Below are positions 63,604 to 64,000 of a stretch of 64,000 nt of DNA, in pieces. Under the pieces are notes generated by a model. The model made no database searches. It was not told the origin of the DNA and saw only the letters and a program-made list of their open reading frames with translations. The position numbers and the translations under genes are program-made. Source of the stretch: Comamonadaceae bacterium (GTDB lineage: Bacteria; Pseudomonadota; Gammaproteobacteria; Burkholderiales; Burkholderiaceae_C); assembly GCA_947373185.1 (NCBI GenBank), contig CANBWP010000006.1:1-64000 (forward strand). Reading direction: 5' to 3'. How positions within the stretch are numbered: the stretch's first letter is position 1; each line of letters begins with the position of its first letter.

Positions 63604-64000
63604 GCTTGCGCTCCGCGTTTCGCTTTGAAGGACAACTTCCAAGCCATCAAACCCTCAGGCGCAAAGACCATCAGCAGCATGATCAAGAGCCCCAAGCAGC
63701 CGCGCCAATAGTCGACATGCCGCCCCATTTCGGAACCGATGCCGACCAAGAAAAGACTGCCTGCCAAACTGCCCCACAGTTGATGCACACCCCCCAGCAG
63801 AACCACCATGAGGGCATCCACAGAATTGGCCACGGCGGCCACGGAGGGGAAAACAGCCCCCTTGGCGATGGTCCACAAGCCCCCCGCCAATCCCGCCAAT
63901 GCGGCACTGATGTAAAACACCTTCGCATTCAAATCACCGACGGCCAAGCCACTGGCCAATGCCCGCTGGGGTGCATCACGACCCGCTTGCAAAGCAGCGC
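63600..64000 (-). CDS. livM: Branched-chain amino acid-type ABC permease LivM, 5' part beyond window
   Basis: About 133 C-terminal residues are visible, and the frame stays open to the window end, so the start is outside. Conserved LivM features are the cytoplasmic EAA-like loop around ALLQAGRDAPQRA at the window edge, FYISAALAGLAGGLW, and VLLGGVHQLWGSLAGSLFLVG, followed by a last helix. It is the upstream member of livM-livG-livF here. Confidence 0.9.
   Translation of the reverse strand, partial: AALQAGRDAPQRALASGLAVGDLNAKVFYISAALAGLAGGLWTIAKGAVFPSVAAVANSVDALMVVLLGGVHQLWGSLAGSLFLVGIGSEMGRHVDYWRGCLGLLIMLLMVFAPEGLMAWKLSFKAKRGAQA

Noticed and set aside
1..64000. CRISPR array, insertion sequence, prophage or defence island
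   Set aside because: No spaced direct repeats, transposase, integrase, phage structural or restriction genes were found. All reasonable coding regions belong to housekeeping or metabolic families.

Overview
The window reads as a chromosomal segment of a betaproteobacterium, most likely order Burkholderiales and family Comamonadaceae (a freshwater Limnohabitans/Rhodoferax-type organism is my inference; no rRNA gene is present to test it). The clues are the EarP/EF-P pair with Arg32, a Bug-type solute receptor, the zapA-6S RNA neighbourhood, a cbb3 oxidase cluster with FNR-type boxes, and tight ATGA-overlapped operons. Coding density is very high. I see no insertion sequence, prophage, CRISPR array, rRNA or integron. 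Gene-free stretches are all short; the only ones of about 200 bases or more are the btuB leader with a cobalamin riboswitch (17147-17500), the hemN/fnr divergent region (21295-21511), the 6S RNA region (18082-18338) and the hupB upstream region (48426-48691).

Layout. 1-3864: the 3' part of mfd and serB. 3988-8102: a three-gene potassium module, a short KdpD-like sensor kinase, a KdpE-like regulator and the Kup transporter, preceded by a helical-phase direct repeat. 8099-11765 (minus): PhoD-type phosphatase, an alpha/beta hydrolase and an aminotransferase. 11858-12490: nth. 12554-17436 (minus): riboswitch-btuB-btuF-btuC-btuD, a complete vitamin B12 uptake operon. 17501-19154: a small coiled-coil ZapB-like gene, zapA, 6S RNA and a TauE-type exporter. 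19219-30676: the microaerobic respiration block, with hemN, fnr, ccoGH-like, ccoNOQP, ccoS, ccoI, a TauE/DsbD-like membrane protein, a universal stress protein and four FNR-type boxes.

30668-41102: a malonyl-CoA synthetase with an orphan Bug receptor, lgt, ilvD, a GlcG/HbpS-like protein, a Bax-inhibitor-1 protein, and surE-pcm-nlpD-rlmD, where rpoS is not in its familiar position after nlpD. 41204-45748: a quinone oxidoreductase, an S9 peptidase, a pterin dehydratase and an orphan Stealth-family phosphotransferase. 45918-48425 (minus): hupB, tRNA-Val, ppiD and tRNA-His with clear terminators. 48692-53333 (minus): a tartrate/D-malate dehydrogenase, a DMT transporter, pgsA and uvrC. 53373-56063 (plus): earP, efp and a LOG-family protein. 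56121-64000 (minus): livM (cut by the window end), livG, livF, pncB, nhaD, a 2-hydroxyacid dehydrogenase, rmuC and an MFS transporter, mostly overlapping or within ten bases of each other.

How the genes work together: the clearest systems are the riboswitch-controlled B12 importer, the FNR-wired cbb3 oxidase assembly regulon, the EarP-EF-P rhamnosylation pair and the KdpDE-like/Kup module. I found no wholly unknown multi-gene system. The least conventional items are the KdpDE-Kup module with its putative operator, the single FNR box placed symmetrically between ccoI and a usp gene, the orphan Stealth gene with a TTG start, and an uncharacterised two-helix membrane protein at the end of the cco cluster.
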